Source: Deinococcus sp. (GTDB taxonomy: Bacteria; Deinococcota; Deinococci; Deinococcales; Deinococcaceae). From it: a stretch of 44,747 bases of DNA. Below the pieces are notes generated by a model. The model saw nothing but the letters and a program-made list of their open reading frames with translations. It did not search any database and was not told where the DNA came from. Shown here in pieces: positions 19,921-31,151 of this stretch. The translations under genes were made by a program, and so were the position numbers. Where the stretch lies: NCBI RefSeq assembly GCF_018260555.1, contig NZ_JAGLBB010000019.1, forward strand, positions 1 to 44,747. The letters are read 5' to 3'. How positions within the stretch are numbered: the stretch's first letter is position 1; each line of letters starts with the position of its first letter.

Positions 19921-20908
19921 ACTGACGCAGGAAGGGCGTGAGATCCGGGGCGCTGCGGGCGTACCCGGCTTCCACGTTCAGCGCGGCGTATTCCCTGAGT
20001 GCGGCCGGGTCCAGCGCCGTGGTGAAGCGGGTGCGGGCGAAGGCGCGCTGCAACACGCGCGGGTCGAGTTTCTCGCCCGTGAGTTTCAGAAGCTGGGCGT
20101 TCACGGCCGTTTGCGCCGCTGCCGGGGAGCGGTTGATGAACGCCACGGTGTCCGCGTGGGCGTTCAGGAATGCCTTCACCAGGGCCGGGTTGGCCTGCGC
20201 GAACTTGCTATTCACGATCAGAACCGTGGTGGGGTATTTCCCGTCGCGCCACACGGTTTTCTCGGTGCCGATCACCTTGTGTCCCTGCGACTCAAGGGCC
20301 GCGCCCCACGGTTCGGGAACCAGGGTAGCGTCCACGCGCTTGGCGCCGAAGGCCGCCAGCATGTCGGCGGGGGGAATGGGCGTGATGGTCACGGTGCCGC
20401 CGTCCGTTCTGGATTTCAGGTCGTTCTCGTTGAGAATGTGCCGCAGGCTGATGTCCTGCGTGTTGCCCAGGCTGGGCACGGCGACGCTCTTGCCGCCCAG
20501 ATCCCTGTACGACCTGATTCCGCTGTCCTTGCGGGCCACCAGAACCGCGCCAGCCTCGCTGGCCCCCGCGAGGAACTGCACGGGCATGCCGCGCCCGGCG
20601 GCGTTGATGGCCGGGCCCGGCCCCACGTACGCGATGTCAATCTGACCGGCAGCGAAGGCCTCGGTCAGGGTGGTACCAGATACGAACTGCCGGGCGTCCA
20701 GTTTCACCTTGCCCTGTCCACTCTGGCTCAGCGCCTTCTGGAAGGTGCCGCGTTCCAGACCCACCAGGGCGGGCGCGTGGGTCAGGTTCGGGAAGTACCC
20801 GAGGCGAACGGTGGAAGCGGGCTGGGCGGCGGTCTGCGCCCAAGAGGCCGGGAGGCTGAGGAGCAGGCCGAGCAGGGTCGAGACGGTTAGCTTGTTCGTT
20901 CGGGTCAT
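19919..20908 (-). CDS. ABC transporter substrate-binding protein, SsuA/TauA-like
   Basis: Predicted 329-residue exported binding protein. The signal peptide TVSTLLGLLLSLPASWAQT leads into VRLGYFPNLTHAPALVGLERGTFQ. DIAYVGPGPAINA, GAVLVARKDSGIRSYRDLGGKSVAVPSLGNTQD and ATLVPEPWGAALES follow, the usual features of the aliphatic-sulfonate/taurine/nitrate binding-protein family. The ATG at 20908 has GGAGGG about five bases upstream. It is the first gene of the importer and the sulfate-assimilation genes lie just beyond, so a sulfonate is the most likely ligand; this is an inference from context. Confidence 0.85.
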   Translation of the reverse strand: MTRTNKLTVSTLLGLLLSLPASWAQTAAQPASTVRLGYFPNLTHAPALVGLERGTFQKALSQSGQGKVKLDARQFVSGTTLTEAFAAGQIDIAYVGPGPAINAAGRGMPVQFLAGASEAGAVLVARKDSGIRSYRDLGGKSVAVPSLGNTQDISLRHILNENDLKSRTDGGTVTITPIPPADMLAAFGAKRVDATLVPEPWGAALESQGHKVIGTEKTVWRDGKYPTTVLIVNSKFAQANPALVKAFLNAHADTVAFINRSPAAAQTAVNAQLLKLTGEKLDPRVLQRAFARTRFTTALDPAALREYAALNVEAGYARSAPDLTPFLRQ

Positions 20909-20936
20909 GCGTCCCTCCATGGGTAGATGATGCGGT

Positions 20937-21074
20937 TCAGACGGACCCCGTCTGTATCGGGCGCAATCGGGAACCTCACCGGGTTGCCAACTCGAAGCCC
21001 GGAATCCTCGTGGCTCCTCCTCGCTCCGCCTTGATCCAAGGGTTCCTGCTCACCCTTCCATCAAAGTCCGTACG
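20937..21074. repeat. Divergent copy of the ATACGGACT repeat family
   Basis: Begins AGACGGACCCCG and ends AAGTCCGTAC. The interior GCCCGGAATCC...CTCGCTCCGCCTTGATCC matches the 29166-29253 copy in layout. It fills the gap between the importer and sat (20909-21199), which holds no gene. Confidence 0.5.
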
Positions 21075-21129
21075 AGCGGTGCGGGAGGGCCGGTCCATGT
21101 AACGCCTCCCGCCATACCGTCACGTTTTT

Positions 21130-21149
21130 CCAGTCCAGTCCAGTCCAGT
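21130..21149. repeat. Pentanucleotide microsatellite (CCAGT)x4
   Basis: Four perfect copies of CCAGT lie about 50 bp after the sat stop, in non-coding DNA. The unit is not a multiple of three but touches no gene. Confidence 0.8.
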
Positions 21150-21199
21150 CCGGACCGGCCGGGGCGGGGCCGGTGCCCAGTCACGGCGGGGGGTGCCGG

Positions 21200-22366
21200 T
21201 CAGGTGCGTTCCGCGTACGCGGCGCGCAGGACCTCGGCCACCTCGGGGCGCGTGAACTCGGCGGGCAGGTTCTCCCCGGCGCTGAGTTTCTCGCGGACCT
21301 TCGTGCCGCTCAGCACCAGGTGGTGGCTGCTGTCGTGCGGGCAGGTGCGGGCGCTGACCAGCTGGCCGCAGGCGTTGCAGTAGAAGGTGTGCTCGAACTT
21401 GAGGATCTGAATGCCCAGTTCCGCCGGGGTGTACGCGCTGAAGATCTCCTGCGCGTCGTACGTGCCGTAGTAACTGCCGACGCCCGCGTGGTCGCGGCCC
21501 ACGATGAAGTGCGTCACGCCGTAGTTCCGGCGCGACAGGGCGTGCAAGATCGCCTCGCGCGGCCCGGCGTACCGCATGGCGGCCGGGTACACGCTCAGAA
21601 GCGTGCGGGCCTGCGGGTAGTACCCCGAGAGCAGCACCTCGTAGGCCTTGACGCGGGTGTCGGCGGGCACGTCGTCGCCCTTGGTGGTGCCCACCAGCGG
21701 GTGCAGCAGCAGGCCGTCCACGAGTTCCAGCGCCACCTTCTGAAGGTACTCGTGCGCGCGGTGAATGGGATTGCGGGTCTGGAAGGCCACGCTCGACCGC
21801 CAGCCGCGCGCCTCGATCACGCCGCGCACCTCGGCGGGCGTGCGGTGGTGGCGGGGAAAGTCGCCGCGCGGCACGGCGAACAGCGCCACCGGCCCGGCCA
21901 GGTTCACGTCCCCCTGGGCCAGCAGGGCAGCCACGCCGGGGTGCGCGGGGTCCTCGGTGCGGTAGACCTCGCGGGCTTCCAGGCTCTTGCGGGCCTCGTA
22001 GGTTTCCTGCACGTCGATCCAGCCGATGTCCTGCCCGCCGTGGCTCAGGACCACGCGGCCGCGCAGCCGGGCGTGCTCGCGCTCCACGGGCAACGTGATG
22101 GGAATACTCCAGGGCGTGCCGTCCGCCAGGCGCAGTCGCTCGATGACCGACAGGTAGTCGGCCTCGTTCAGGAAGCCGGTCAGCGGCGAGTACGCGCCGG
22201 TGGCGAGCATTTCGAGGTCGGCGGCGCTGCGGTCGCTGATGTTCAGGCGGGGCAGGCCCGGCAGTTCGGCCGGGTCGAAGTCGTGGCCGGGGCGGCGCAC
22301 GAGGTTCACGAGGGCTCCGCCGAGGGGCGTGGGCAGCAGGGCGGTTTCGGGCAGCAGGATGGTCAT
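21200..22366 (-). CDS. sat: Sulfate adenylyltransferase (ATP sulfurylase)
   Basis: Predicted 388-residue single-chain ATP sulfurylase making APS from sulfate and ATP. The active-site motif QTRNPIHRAHEYLQK is near residue 195 and GRDHAGVGSYYG near 290. A zinc-site pattern CNACGQLVSARTCPHDSSHH near 330 is usual in bacterial Sat. It has no APS-kinase domain; CysC is separate upstream. GAGG lies about nine bases before the ATG at 22366. The 153-bp gap to cysH holds a possible promoter of its own. Confidence 0.95.
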   Translation of the reverse strand: MTILLPETALLPTPLGGALVNLVRRPGHDFDPAELPGLPRLNISDRSAADLEMLATGAYSPLTGFLNEADYLSVIERLRLADGTPWSIPITLPVEREHARLRGRVVLSHGGQDIGWIDVQETYEARKSLEAREVYRTEDPAHPGVAALLAQGDVNLAGPVALFAVPRGDFPRHHRTPAEVRGVIEARGWRSSVAFQTRNPIHRAHEYLQKVALELVDGLLLHPLVGTTKGDDVPADTRVKAYEVLLSGYYPQARTLLSVYPAAMRYAGPREAILHALSRRNYGVTHFIVGRDHAGVGSYYGTYDAQEIFSAYTPAELGIQILKFEHTFYCNACGQLVSARTCPHDSSHHLVLSGTKVREKLSAGENLPAEFTRPEVAEVLRAAYAERT

Positions 22367-22418
22367 GGAGGGAACCTCGTGGGGTAGTAGTGGAACAGGT
22401 CGGGGTGGGTGTGGGCAG

Positions 22419-22445
22419 AGGGTATTGGTGGACCAAAGAGCTCAA
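22419..22445 (-). promoter_or_regulatory. Possible internal promoter of sat with a dyad in the spacer
   Basis: On the minus strand TTGAGC (22445-22440), 15 bp, TACCCT (22424-22419). The spacer contains TTGGT-CC-ACCAA (22436-22425), a 12-bp dyad that a regulator could bind. The 15-bp spacing is short, so this is tentative. Confidence 0.35.
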
Positions 22446-22519
22446 CTATTCTGGGCAGGAAAAGCCGCTCGGGGGGCAGGCGGCGGTCTGTTCAGCGGGG
22501 CACGGTCAACGGCGGCGGG

Positions 22520-23199
<680 letters not shown>

Positions 23200-23203
<4 letters not shown>

Positions 23204-23801
23204 ACCTTCAGCGCCTCCAGCAGTTGCCGCACGCCCTCTTCTACGCTGATGAGGTCGGTGCGCAGGTGCAGGTCCGGGTTCTCGGGGGCCTCGTAGGGGT
23301 CACTGACGCCCGTGAAGTGCGGAATCTCCCCGGCCATGGCTTTCAGGTACAGCCCCTTCACGTCGCGTTCCGTCACGACGTCCAGCGGGGCGTCCACAAA
23401 CACTTCCAGCGCGTCCGGCAAGTGGCCCAGCACCTCGTGGCGCGTGTCGGCATACGGGCTGATGGCACTGACCAGCACCGTCACGCCGTGCTTTGCCAGC
23501 AGGCCCGCCACGAACCCGATGCGGCGCACGTTCGTGTCCCGGTCGGCCTTCGAGAAGCCCAGGCCCTTACTCAGGTTCTCGCGTACGGCGTCACCGTCCA
23601 GCAGTTCGGTCGCCACGCCGCGGGCCAGCAGTTCGGCGTGCAGGGCGCTCGCCAGGGTGCTCTTGCCCGCGCCGCTCAGTCCGGTCAACCACACCACGCG
23701 GCCCGGACCCACCGGGGGCTGCGCCGCGGCCCCGGCGGTGCGGGCCTCTGCAATTTGGGCTTCTGCGGTGTGTTCTGCGGTGTGGGCCCCGGCGATGGGA
23801 G

Positions 23802-23805
<4 letters not shown>
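23200..23805 (-). CDS. cysC: Adenylylsulfate kinase
   Basis: Predicted 201-residue kinase making PAPS from APS. The P-loop WLTGLSGAGKST is near residue 39, followed by ELLDGDAVRENLSKGLGFSKADRDTNVRRIGFVA and the lid segment DVKGLYLKAMAGEIPHFTGVSDPYE. A 33-residue N-terminal extension with AEHTAEAQIAEARTAG is encoded partly by a 12-bp tandem repeat (CACACCGCAGAA twice). The GTG start at 23805 overlaps the sulfite reductase stop as GTGA, so all three cys genes are translationally coupled. Confidence 0.95.
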
Positions 23806-25373
<1,568 letters not shown>

Positions 25374-25483
25374 GGGGTGTCCTTCTGGTCGTGCCATTGC
25401 AGGGAGTGTGTTCGGAAGGGCCGTGGTTCGTTCGCGGCGCAGTGGCCTTGGTGTAGTGGCCCAGCGTGGGGGGAACCCGGTAT

Positions 25484-25936
25484 CTAGCGGCGCAGCACAT
25501 GGAAGCGCAGGCGGCGGTACTGGAAGTACATCAGGCAGCCCACGCAGATCTTCTGGGTCAGGTTCAGCACGGCCAGTGCGATCACGACCACGCCCAGCAG
25601 CGCCCCCACGACCAGCAGGCCCGCCAGGGTAAACGCGGCGGAGGCCAGCAGGAAGGTGCCGCCCACGCCCTGCGCGAAGTGATGCGCGCGCGGGTCCTCG
25701 TCCACGACTTCGGGCCTCAGGCCCACACTGCGGCCCAGCAGGCCGTACGCGGCCCGCATGGGGGACAGGTCGGGGCGCAAGGCCCCCAGCAGCATGGCCG
25801 CGCCCAGGATCAGCGTCAGGACGGGCAGGGTCAGGATCACGGCCAGCAGGGTTACCAGAACCACGGTCACCTGATTGAATTTCAGGGCACTGAGGTCCGT
25901 CCGTGCGGGCGGTCGGGTGGACGCGGAAGCAATCAT
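25484..25936 (-). CDS. DUF4395 membrane protein
   Basis: Predicted 150-residue membrane protein with three or four hydrophobic segments (VTVVLVTLLAVILTLPVLTLIL; FLLASAAFTLAGLLVVGALLGVVVIALAVLNL, written here only as landmarks within residues 20-140). It ends with KICVGCLMYFQYRRLRF, whose CVGC pair is typical of DUF4395. Function is not established. It lies 110 bp before the sulfite reductase gene on the same strand, so it may open the cys operon. The start at 25936 is chosen over an upstream alternative because the region before it carries an operator-like palindrome. Confidence 0.7.
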   Translation of the reverse strand: MIASASTRPPARTDLSALKFNQVTVVLVTLLAVILTLPVLTLILGAAMLLGALRPDLSPMRAAYGLLGRSVGLRPEVVDEDPRAHHFAQGVGGTFLLASAAFTLAGLLVVGALLGVVVIALAVLNLTQKICVGCLMYFQYRRLRFHVLRR

Positions 25937-25943
25937 TGATAAA

Positions 25944-25957
25944 AAAGGTAAACCTTT
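25944..25957 (-). promoter_or_regulatory. AAAGGT-AA-ACCTTT dyad upstream of the DUF4395/cys genes
   Basis: Six-base arms AAAGGT and ACCTTT with a two-base spacer lie 8 bp before the DUF4395 start in an unusually AT-rich patch; TTGACT occurs further upstream on the minus strand (near 25980). It could be an operator for the sulfur operon. The rest of 25958-26259 shows only a GC-rich leader with CCCGGCCCACC runs and no gene. Confidence 0.45.
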
Positions 25958-26259
25958 ATGGCGTACAAAACAAGTCAACTATCCAGACAGGCGACCGGAG
26001 ACCCCCTTCACGGCGCCCACACAGACCATCAGGACGGGCGCAATCGCCCACACGAGAGCTGGAATTCCTGTTGTTAGGGGCCACCGACAGACGGCTCTGG
26101 CGTCAGCGCAGGAAGGACGCGCCGCGTCAAGCAGACCTGCGGCAACGCCGCCCACACCTGCCCGCTAGCCTGCCAGAGCCATTCCCGCCAGGCGGGCTGA
26201 GTACGTCCCCGCCCCCTTCCCCCAGCCCACCCGGCCCACCCGGCCCAGCAGGAGACCCC

Positions 26260-27699
26260 ATGACCGACCCGACCCCGCCCGCCCGTCCTGCCCGCCACAC
26301 CGCGACCCGCCGCCCGGCCCGCCCGCTGGCCACCGCCGCCGTGGGCGCGCTGCTGCTGGCCGGTGCGTACGCCGCCGCTACGGCTGTGTTCTCCAGCCGC
26401 GCCCAGACCCTCACCACCGAACTGACCGCCACGCTGCGCGGCCGCGCCGCCGCTTCGGGCGCGCAGGTCGAACAGGTGTCGTACACACGCGGTTTCATGC
26501 ACAGCACGCAGGTGCTGCGCCTCACGCTGCCCGGCAGCACCGGAACCCCACAGCGCCTGCTGATCACGAACGATATCCAGTACGGCCCGCTGCCCGCCCT
26601 GAAAGGCGTGGGGCAGGCCACCGTGACCACCACCTTCCGGCCCGAGGACCCGCAGGCGCAGGCCGCGTACGCGCGCGCCTTCCCGAACCGCCAGCCACAG
26701 GTGCAGACCGTCATCGGACTGGCCGGAGACACCCACAGCCGCGTGGACGTGCCGGGCGGTACCCTCACCGAGCAGGGCGCCAAAGTGAACTGGCAGGCGC
26801 TGGGCGGCACCGTGGACGTGCGGGGCAACGACTCCCGCCTGAACCTCAACTGGCCCGGCCTGACCGTCACCGACTCCAGTGACGGCCAGCTCACCAGCGT
26901 CCAGGTGGGACGCGTCTCCCTGACCGGCGAGAACCGCCGCAGCGGGCCACGGGACCTCATCGGCCTGGGCAGCGCGTCCCTGACCCTCGACCGCGCTTCC
27001 GTGGAGGCGGGTGCCGACCCGATGAACCTGACCGGCCTGAACATCAGTGCCGCCACCACCGGGCAGGACCAGTTCCTGACGAGCAGCGTGAAGTACGACG
27101 TCGGCACGCTCACCGTGCCCGGCCCGGACGGCGCCGTGCAGACCCTGCGCGACCTGCAACTGCACCTGAGCCTCGGTCACCTGGCCCGCGAACCGCTGGA
27201 CCGCCTCATGGTCTTGCTGAATGACGCACAAGCCGGGATGAACGAGGCGCGGCAGGCTCAACCGGACCAGGCCGAGAGCGATCCGCTCGCGGGTCTCAGC
27301 GCGGCGCAGCAGACGCAGGCCCGCGCCGACCTGCTGGCCCTGCTCCAGAAGGGCCCGGTCCTGACCCTGGACCGCCTGAACGTCGCGCAAGGCGCCGGGA
27401 ACGTCACCCTGACCGGTCGGGTGGCCCTGCCCGGCGCGGCCACCCTGGACGACACGCAACTTCAGGCGCTGGCCGACCAGCCCGCCGAGCTGCTGCCCCT
27501 GACCGACCTGCAATTGAAACTCAGCGCCACCCAGGACGCCCTGAACGCCCTGCTCGGCAATGTCGGCCCGCTGGCCCAGATGGCCGATATCGACACCCTG
27601 GTCAGCGCCGGGTACCTGAAGCGCAGCGGCGACCAGCTTGGCCTCGACCTGCGAATCGATCAGGGCCGCGTTACCCTGAACGGCCAGTCCCTGGAGTAG
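26260..27699 (+). CDS. DUF945 (YdgA-like) family protein
   Basis: Predicted 479-residue protein anchored by one N-terminal membrane segment (LATAAVGALLLAGAYAAATAVF, residues about 25-46), with the rest outside the cytoplasm. VEQVSYTRGFMHSTQVLRL near residue 75, DIQYGPLPAL and the repeated beta-rich segments (VDVRGNDSRLNLNWPGLTV; LDRASVEAGADPMNLTGLNIS) fit the DUF945 family, related to lipid-transfer-like outer-envelope proteins. Function is not established. The ATG at 26260 is preceded by AGGAGA. An in-frame extension upstream to 25903 is non-coding by appearance. Confidence 0.65.
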   Translation: MTDPTPPARPARHTATRRPARPLATAAVGALLLAGAYAAATAVFSSRAQTLTTELTATLRGRAAASGAQVEQVSYTRGFMHSTQVLRLTLPGSTGTPQRLLITNDIQYGPLPALKGVGQATVTTTFRPEDPQAQAAYARAFPNRQPQVQTVIGLAGDTHSRVDVPGGTLTEQGAKVNWQALGGTVDVRGNDSRLNLNWPGLTVTDSSDGQLTSVQVGRVSLTGENRRSGPRDLIGLGSASLTLDRASVEAGADPMNLTGLNISAATTGQDQFLTSSVKYDVGTLTVPGPDGAVQTLRDLQLHLSLGHLAREPLDRLMVLLNDAQAGMNEARQAQPDQAESDPLAGLSAAQQTQARADLLALLQKGPVLTLDRLNVAQGAGNVTLTGRVALPGAATLDDTQLQALADQPAELLPLTDLQLKLSATQDALNALLGNVGPLAQMADIDTLVSAGYLKRSGDQLGLDLRIDQGRVTLNGQSLE

Positions 27700-27732
27700 T
27701 TCCAGGCATCGCCCGCCGGGCGGGGCGGCCGC

Positions 27733-27855
27733 TCAGGGCTGGTTTTCGCAGGCCATTCCGTCCCGGTCGCCGTCCATCTCGGGCCGGTACTCGGGCTGGC
27801 CGCGCCGCAGGGGCAGGGGGACCTCGCGCGCGGGCGTCTCTCGGGGGACGCGACG
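27733..27855 (-). pseudogene. Excalibur calcium-binding domain remnant
   Basis: The minus-strand frame ending at 27733 reads LRRGQPEYRPEMDGDRDGMACEN before its stop, a clear match to the end of the excalibur domain (rrGdPgYrpxLDxDxDGxACE). An in-frame TGA at 27858-27856 cuts it off and no start codon precedes the domain. A neighbouring frame upstream (WPYVELLAELL) may be the continuation after a frameshift. I read it as a decayed gene. Confidence 0.55.
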
Positions 27856-27907
27856 TCAGCAGTTCGGCCAGCAGTTCGACGTACGGCCAGGCTCCCCGGC
27901 AGGGGGG

Positions 27908-27920
27908 TACACTGCGCAGA
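27908..27920 (+). promoter_or_regulatory. Leaderless -10 box of the first phosphoribosyltransferase gene
   Basis: TACACT (27908-27913), seven bases, then GTG at 27921. No ribosome binding site is present. Confidence 0.6.
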
Positions 27921-28469
<549 letters not shown>

Positions 28470-28570
28470 CCCGGACTGTCCGCGCGGGGACCGGGCACCG
28501 GGTGGGCCGGGTGCGTCCATCGGGGCGGAACACACCCGGCGCACCTGAAACGCTGCGCGCGCAGCCGGGA

Positions 28571-28583
28571 TAGCGTGGGACGC
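28571..28583 (+). promoter_or_regulatory. Leaderless -10 box of the second phosphoribosyltransferase gene
   Basis: TAGCGT (28571-28576), seven bases, then ATG at 28584. It overlaps the alternative GTG at 28575. Confidence 0.5.
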
Positions 28584-29123
28584 ATGAACAACCTGAACGA
28601 ACTGACCGTGCGGGTCGGCTGTCTGGAACGGCGATTGCCCATCGTTCGCACCGGAAATCTGGAGCGCGTGCCGCTCGTGGAATTCATGGGCGACAGCGCC
28701 TTCACGAACGCCGCCGCGCAGGAGATGCTGGCCCTGATTCCCCCGCAGACCCAGGTGCTGCTGACCGTCGTCACGAACGCCCTGCCGCTCACGCATGAAC
28801 TGAGCGACCGCAGCGGTATCCCGTACGTGTGCGCCCGCAAGAAACGCCGGACGTACATGCACGAGCCACTCATTCAGCAGGTTCCTAGCATGTCCCTGGG
28901 CGTCACGGAAACCCTGTGGCTGGACGGCCCGCACGCCGCCCGTCTGACAGGACAGCAGGTGACCATCGTGCAGGATGTGATCGCGTCCGGCGGGACGGCG
29001 CAGGCCCTGGCCCGCCTCGTGGAACGCGCCGGGGGAACGGTCAGCGCGTACATCGCCGCGTTCCGGCGCGGCGCGCCCCCCATGGCCGTCAGGGCCCTTC
29101 AGGACCTGCCCACCCACCTGTAG
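28584..29123 (+). CDS. Phosphoribosyltransferase-like protein with altered PRPP motif (paralogue 2)
   Basis: Predicted 179-residue paralogue of the gene just upstream; the N-terminal LTVRVGCLERRLPIVRTG mirrors FKVQVGAVTRDLPIVPVA. The PRPP-binding loop reads VTIVQDVIASGGTAQAL: the first Asp of the conserved pair is Gln, while SGGT is kept. This could lower activity or change its role to binding only. LTVVTNALPLTHELSDRSGIPYVCARK matches the middle region of paralogue 1. It has its own leaderless -10 box, so the pair need not be one operon. Confidence 0.75.
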   Translation: MNNLNELTVRVGCLERRLPIVRTGNLERVPLVEFMGDSAFTNAAAQEMLALIPPQTQVLLTVVTNALPLTHELSDRSGIPYVCARKKRRTYMHEPLIQQVPSMSLGVTETLWLDGPHAARLTGQQVTIVQDVIASGGTAQALARLVERAGGTVSAYIAAFRRGAPPMAVRALQDLPTHL

Positions 29124-29165
29124 GGTTCCGTCTATTTCGCTGACCACCCAGAACATCGCCAGGGT

Positions 29166-29253
29166 GTCAACTCCACGCCCGGAACCCGTGTTGTTCCCAC
29201 TCGCTTCGCCCGGATTGAAGGGCCTTTGCAGCCCCATCAATTGGAGTCCGTAT
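29166..29253. repeat. ATACGGACT-family repeat, type with CACTCGCTTCGCCCGG core
   Basis: Contains TCAACTCCACGCCCGGAA, TTCCCACTCGCTTCGCCCGG and ends GGAGTCCGTAT, close to the copy at 43838-43927. It lies 40 bp after the stop of the second PRTase and 40 bp after the SDR stop, between convergent genes, where its hairpin may end both transcripts. Confidence 0.65.
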
Positions 29254-29292
29254 AACAGCGCGGGCCCCGAGCGGGTGGGGGTGCCCAACCGG

Positions 29293-30174
29293 CTAGTGCT
29301 TCCTGCTCAGCAGGCCGGGCAGGTCGTCTGGCAGGCGCCGCATGGGCAGGTCGAACAACGTGCGGGCGGGCTCGTTGGGGGCTGTGTTGCCCTCCTTGAG
29401 CATGGCGTACTGATGACGCGTGATGGGCGGGCTGGGCAGAATCTGCATCAGCGGCACGGCGAGATCCATCAGGAAGAGCGGGACGGGCACGATGGGTTTC
29501 TGCCTGCCCAGCGCCCCGAGTTCCAGTTCCAGCAGTTCCCGGAACGTGAACTCCTGCGGGCCGGTCAGTGCGTAGGCGTGCCCGCTGCCCAGGTCAGACC
29601 CGGCGGCGGCGGCGAACGCCTGGGCCACGTCCTGCACGCTGACTGGCCGGAACGGAAAGCGGCCGTCCCCGATCTGCGGCACGATGGGCGCCGCACTCAC
29701 GAGTTCCCGCAGGACCCGCCCGAAGAAATCGTCGCCCGGACCGAAGATCAGGCTGGGCTGAAAGATCGTCCAGTTCAGGCCGCTGGCCCGCACGAGCGCC
29801 TCGGCCTGCGCCTTGCTGCTGGAGTAGGCGCTGGCACTGTCAGGCCGCGCACCCAGGGCGCTCATGTGCACGTACCGCGCGCCGCGCGGTGTGGCGGCCA
29901 GGACGTTGCGGGTGCCGTCCACGTGCACGCGCGTGAACGTCTGGTCACCCTTCTCGGCGATGATGCCGACCAAGTGCACGACCACCTGCGGGTCGGCCTG
30001 CCCTACAGCTCGCTGCACGCTGCCAGGATCGGTCACATCCAGTTTCATGCCCCGCGCGCCGCCCACGTCGCGGCCCGAGCGACTGCCGGCCGTGACGGAG
30101 TGCCCGCGCGAGATGAGTTCGGCCACGACGGCCTTTCCGACGAAGCCACTGGCTCCGGTCACGAGTACGTTCAT
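29293..30174 (-). CDS. NAD(P)-binding atypical SDR, NDUFA9-like
   Basis: Predicted 293-residue Rossmann-fold protein. The nucleotide loop VLVTGASGFVGKAVV opens it, and the middle holds VHLVGIIAEKGDQTFTRVHVDGTRNVLAA and SKAQAEALVRASGLNWTIFQPSLIFGPGDDFF, typical of the atypical SDRs related to complex I NDUFA9 and to NmrA proteins. The canonical YxxxK is replaced by YSSSKAQ, so catalysis is possible but unproven. Its start overlaps the stop of the B12-binding regulator gene as ATGA, so it is made together with it and might be under light control. Confidence 0.8.
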   Translation of the reverse strand: MNVLVTGASGFVGKAVVAELISRGHSVTAGSRSGRDVGGARGMKLDVTDPGSVQRAVGQADPQVVVHLVGIIAEKGDQTFTRVHVDGTRNVLAATPRGARYVHMSALGARPDSASAYSSSKAQAEALVRASGLNWTIFQPSLIFGPGDDFFGRVLRELVSAAPIVPQIGDGRFPFRPVSVQDVAQAFAAAAGSDLGSGHAYALTGPQEFTFRELLELELGALGRQKPIVPVPLFLMDLAVPLMQILPSPPITRHQYAMLKEGNTAPNEPARTLFDLPMRRLPDDLPGLLSRKH

Positions 30175-31151
30175 ACTGAACCTCCAGAAGGGTGCGCCGG
30201 GTCGGCAGCGCTGCCGAGCAGGGCCGCCGCGATCTGCTGCGCGGCGCTGGGCGCGTCCGGCCCGGCGTACTGCCCGCCGAGTTCCCGCGCCAGAGTGGGC
30301 TCGGCGTTCAGGAGCGCGCCGCCGTAGAACAGCGGCATGCCCAGGCAGTCCAGGTCCCGCAGGTGCTCGCGCGTGGCGTCCAGCGCCCAGGGGCCGTTCA
30401 GCGCCAGCAGGACCGCGCGCGCCTCGCGCTGCCGGGCGTACACGGCCAGGTCACCCAGCGGCACGTTCGTGCCCAGGTACGCCACGCGCACGCCCCGGCG
30501 GCGCAGGGCCAGCGTGAGCATCATCAGGCCCAGTTCGTGCTGCTCCTCGGGCGCGCAGGCGGCCACGACGAGCGGCCCGAATCCCGCCTGCACGCCCGCC
30601 ACGTCCATCAGCGCCGACAGGCGGGAGCGCAGGTACGCGGTCGCCTGATGTTCGTGCGCCACCGTGATCTCACCGCGTTCCCAGCGAGCCCCGATCTCGA
30701 CCATGGTGGGGCTGATCACGGCCGTCATGACATCCTCGACCGGCAGCTGAGAATGCACCTCGGCCAGCAGCGCGCCGGCGCGGTCGGTATCCGAGGACAG
30801 CAGCGCGTCGGTCAGCATTCCTGACCAGTGAGCCGCGCCGCGCCCTCCGGGCTGCGCGGGCGGGGGCGCCAGGGACACCCCGGCCGGCTCGCATGGGGGT
30901 CGGGTGGCCTGCACGGTCAGTTCGGCGGCGCGCCCGGCCGGCACGCCCGACTGCAACTGGGCCTGCATGTACTGAATGGCGGCCACGTCACCGGGCGAGT
31001 ACAGGCGGTACCCGCTGGCGTTCCGGACGGGGTGCGGAAACCCGTAGCGCCGTTCCCACTGCCGCAGAGTGGTGGCGGGAACGCCCGTCTGCCCCTCGAC
31101 TTCCGAGGCGGTGAACATTCCGGTCTGGGACCGTCCGGCGGTGGGCTTCAT
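30171..31151 (-). CDS. MerR-family B12-binding regulator (CarH/LitR-like light-responsive repressor)
   Basis: Predicted 326-residue repressor. A MerR helix-turn-helix comes first (MFTASEVEGQTGVPATTLRQWERRYGFPHPVRN..YRLYSPGDV, residues 12-55). The cobalamin module follows: ARWERGEITVAHEHQATAYL near 180 contains the W-x9-EH motif that holds adenosyl-B12 in CarH, and APEEQHELG near 220 has the ExH whose His binds cobalt. The rest is a B12 Rossmann domain (GVRVAYLGTNVP; VLLALNGPW). In CarH, dark tetramers bind DNA and light breaks the Co-C bond to release it. The residue after the Trp is Glu where Thermus CarH, as I recall, has the His that caps cobalt in the light state. It is transcribed away from the UbiA/CrtD-like genes, the usual target type. 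Confidence 0.85.
   Translation of the reverse strand: MKPTAGRSQTGMFTASEVEGQTGVPATTLRQWERRYGFPHPVRNASGYRLYSPGDVAAIQYMQAQLQSGVPAGRAAELTVQATRPPCEPAGVSLAPPPAQPGGRGAAHWSGMLTDALLSSDTDRAGALLAEVHSQLPVEDVMTAVISPTMVEIGARWERGEITVAHEHQATAYLRSRLSALMDVAGVQAGFGPLVVAACAPEEQHELGLMMLTLALRRRGVRVAYLGTNVPLGDLAVYARQREARAVLLALNGPWALDATREHLRDLDCLGMPLFYGGALLNAEPTLARELGGQYAGPDAPSAAQQIAAALLGSAADPAHPSGGSV

Noticed and set aside
22367..22519. SAM or cobalamin riboswitch before sat
   Set aside because: The 153-bp gap shows no riboswitch core or suitable paired elements by eye; only a weak promoter and a short dyad.
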